Source: CAZKXX01 sp964556705 (GTDB lineage Bacteria; Acidobacteriota; Terriglobia; UBA7540). Taken from it: 6,925 bases of DNA. A program made the translations under genes and the position numbers. The notes below the pieces were generated by a model that saw only the letters and a list, made by a program, of their open reading frames with translations, did no database searches and was not told the DNA's origin. Shown here one piece after another: positions 5,935-6,925 of this stretch (its first letter is position 1; each line of letters starts with the position of its first letter). Location: the NCBI GenBank assembly GCA_964556705.1, contig CAZKXX010000139.1, positions 1 to 6,925 on the forward strand, given 5' to 3'.

Positions 5935-6925
5935 CTACTTTTGCCCTTTGCCTTTTGCCTTTGGACTTTTGACTTTCTCTCTCGTCTTCAACCCGGCCAT
6001 TCCCGCGAATGCCAGCAGCACGCAGGCCCAGGCGAATGCATCGCCGGCGCGCGTGTAGGGCGTCCTTTCCCCGCGCACGTCGTACTTTCCCACGAGGGTG
6101 CCGCGCGTTCCGCGCGCGATCCGTCCGACGACGCGGCCGTACGGATCCACGATCGCCGTAAACCCGTCGTTCGTCGCGCGCAGGAGGTAACGGCGGGTCT
6201 CGATGGCCCGCAGGCGCGCCATCTCGAGGTGCTGCGTGGCCGCCGCGGAGGTGCCGAACCACGCGTCGTTCGAAATCGTCACCAGCACGCCCTCGCCCTC
6301 GGGCACCAGCCGCCGGACGAGGTCCGGAAAAACCGCTTCGTAACAGATAAAGATTCCGATTCCACCGAGCGACGTCCGCGCGGTGCGGTAGTCAGCGCCC
6401 GGAACGAAATTTCCCGCCTCGTGCGTGATCTTTCCGATGAGGTTCGGGAAGGCCCAAGCGGGCACGTACTCGCCGAACGGCACCAGATGAATTTTATCAT
6501 AGTCGAAAATCGCGTGCCCTTCGGGGTCGAGCAGGACCGCGCTGTTCTTGGGCTGCGTCTCGGCGGCGTCCGCGAAGTTCACCGAACCGAAGATGACATA
6601 GGCCCGCGTTTCGCGCGCCATGCGTTCCATGGCGGCGCGGAAGATAGCGTCGCGCTCGAAATAGAAGGGCGCGGAGTTTTCCGGCCAGAGCACCAGCGTC
6701 GTCGCGGGGCCGGACGGCGCCTGTTCCCTCACCGTCGAGACCGTCAACTCGACCAGTTCGAAAAGTCTGGCGGGATTTCGCCAAGGCGCCCATTCGGCGG
6801 CGCCGGCTTCATCGAGGGGAACGTTCGGCTGGATCAGGACGGCGGTCCGCGTCGCGGGCCGGACGGGCGGCGGCGCTGCCAGCCAGTTCCCCGCCATGAC
6901 CGCGACAACCCACCCGGCGAGCGCG
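5935..6925 (-). CDS. lnt: apolipoprotein N-acyltransferase, N-terminus beyond window
   Basis: Lnt transfers an acyl chain from phospholipid to the N-terminal cysteine of lipoproteins at the periplasmic face of the inner membrane, the last step of lipoprotein maturation. Visible here are the end of a transmembrane helix (ALAGWVVAV just before the Met at 6897), the full nitrilase-type domain and a C-terminal helix (AWACVLLAFAGMAG). Counting from that Met, the triad is E73 (LWPENS), K135 (YDKIHLVPFGEYVP, with E143 also conserved) and C185 (FICYE), at spacings matching the E. coli enzyme closely. The frame is open to the right edge, so the remaining N-terminal membrane helices, perhaps 200 residues, are outside; the Met at 6897 is not the true start. 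The lysine-rich tail after the last helix comes from a heptamer repeat that also supplies the sequence around the TAG stop. prfB follows 86 bp downstream. Confidence 0.96.
   Translation of the reverse strand, partial: ALAGWVVAVMAGNWLAAPPPVRPATRTAVLIQPNVPLDEAGAAEWAPWRNPARLFELVELTVSTVREQAPSGPATTLVLWPENSAPFYFERDAIFRAAMERMARETRAYVIFGSVNFADAAETQPKNSAVLLDPEGHAIFDYDKIHLVPFGEYVPAWAFPNLIGKITHEAGNFVPGADYRTARTSLGGIGIFICYEAVFPDLVRRLVPEGEGVLVTISNDAWFGTSAAATQHLEMARLRAIETRRYLLRATNDGFTAIVDPYGRVVGRIARGTRGTLVGKYDVRGERTPYTRAGDAFAWACVLLAFAGMAGLKTREKVKSPKAKGKGQK
5938..5979. repeat. heptamer array inside the 3' end of lnt, CTTTTGC-type
   Basis: The units in 7-base phase on the plus strand are CTTTTGC, CCTTTGC, CTTTTGC, CTTTGGA, CTTTTGA and CTTT plus CTC. 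The array begins directly at the base following the lnt stop codon complement and runs into the gene. On the minus strand it encodes the basic tail KSPKAKGKGQK of Lnt. Because 7 is not a multiple of 3, the tail is not a simple peptide repeat. Confidence 0.85.

Overview
The window is GC-rich bacterial chromosome. It carries five protein genes, all on the minus strand, and two tRNA genes, both on the plus strand. A Tat-exported Gfo/Idh/MocA oxidoreductase, an Lnt-prfB pair, a tandem universal stress protein and heptamer-phase intergenic repeats together suggest an Acidobacteriota-type organism, perhaps near Bryobacterales/Solibacter. This is an inference from style and family content, not from a marker gene comparison.

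Layout from left to right. A tRNA-Leu(UAG) with its own -10 box reads rightward and converges on a 511-residue membrane-anchored protein of unknown function (160-1695, minus). Upstream of that gene, on the same strand, lies the Tat-signal Gfo/Idh/MocA oxidoreductase (1729-3024, minus), with a good sigma70-type promoter and Shine-Dalgarno sequence. A region of about 380 bp without a protein gene (3025-3403) holds that promoter, an eight-unit GTCC heptamer array flanked by near-identical 14-bp direct repeats, and the promoter and leader of tRNA-Ser(GGA) (3404-3493, plus). Behind the tRNA-Ser are a hairpin, a copy of the widespread CCCTGAGCTTGTCGAAGGG repeat and a short GGCAG heptamer run. Then come usp (3738-4598), prfB (4729-5848) and the 3' part of lnt (5935 to the right edge), all minus and transcribed in the order lnt, prfB, usp.

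The main curated point is prfB. It encodes release factor 2 in two frames joined by an intact +1 programmed frameshift (CTT TGA C after codon 23), so an uncorrected call beginning at the internal ATG at 5628 would miss 73 residues. The lnt gene is cut by the window edge: only the last part of a membrane helix, the complete nitrilase-like catalytic domain with its Glu-Lys-Cys triad, and the C-terminal helix are present.

I found no mobile element, CRISPR array, defence locus or clear new system. The least explained material is the 511-residue orphan protein and the set of unrelated heptanucleotide repeat arrays, one of which has become the coding sequence for the C-terminal tail of Lnt.
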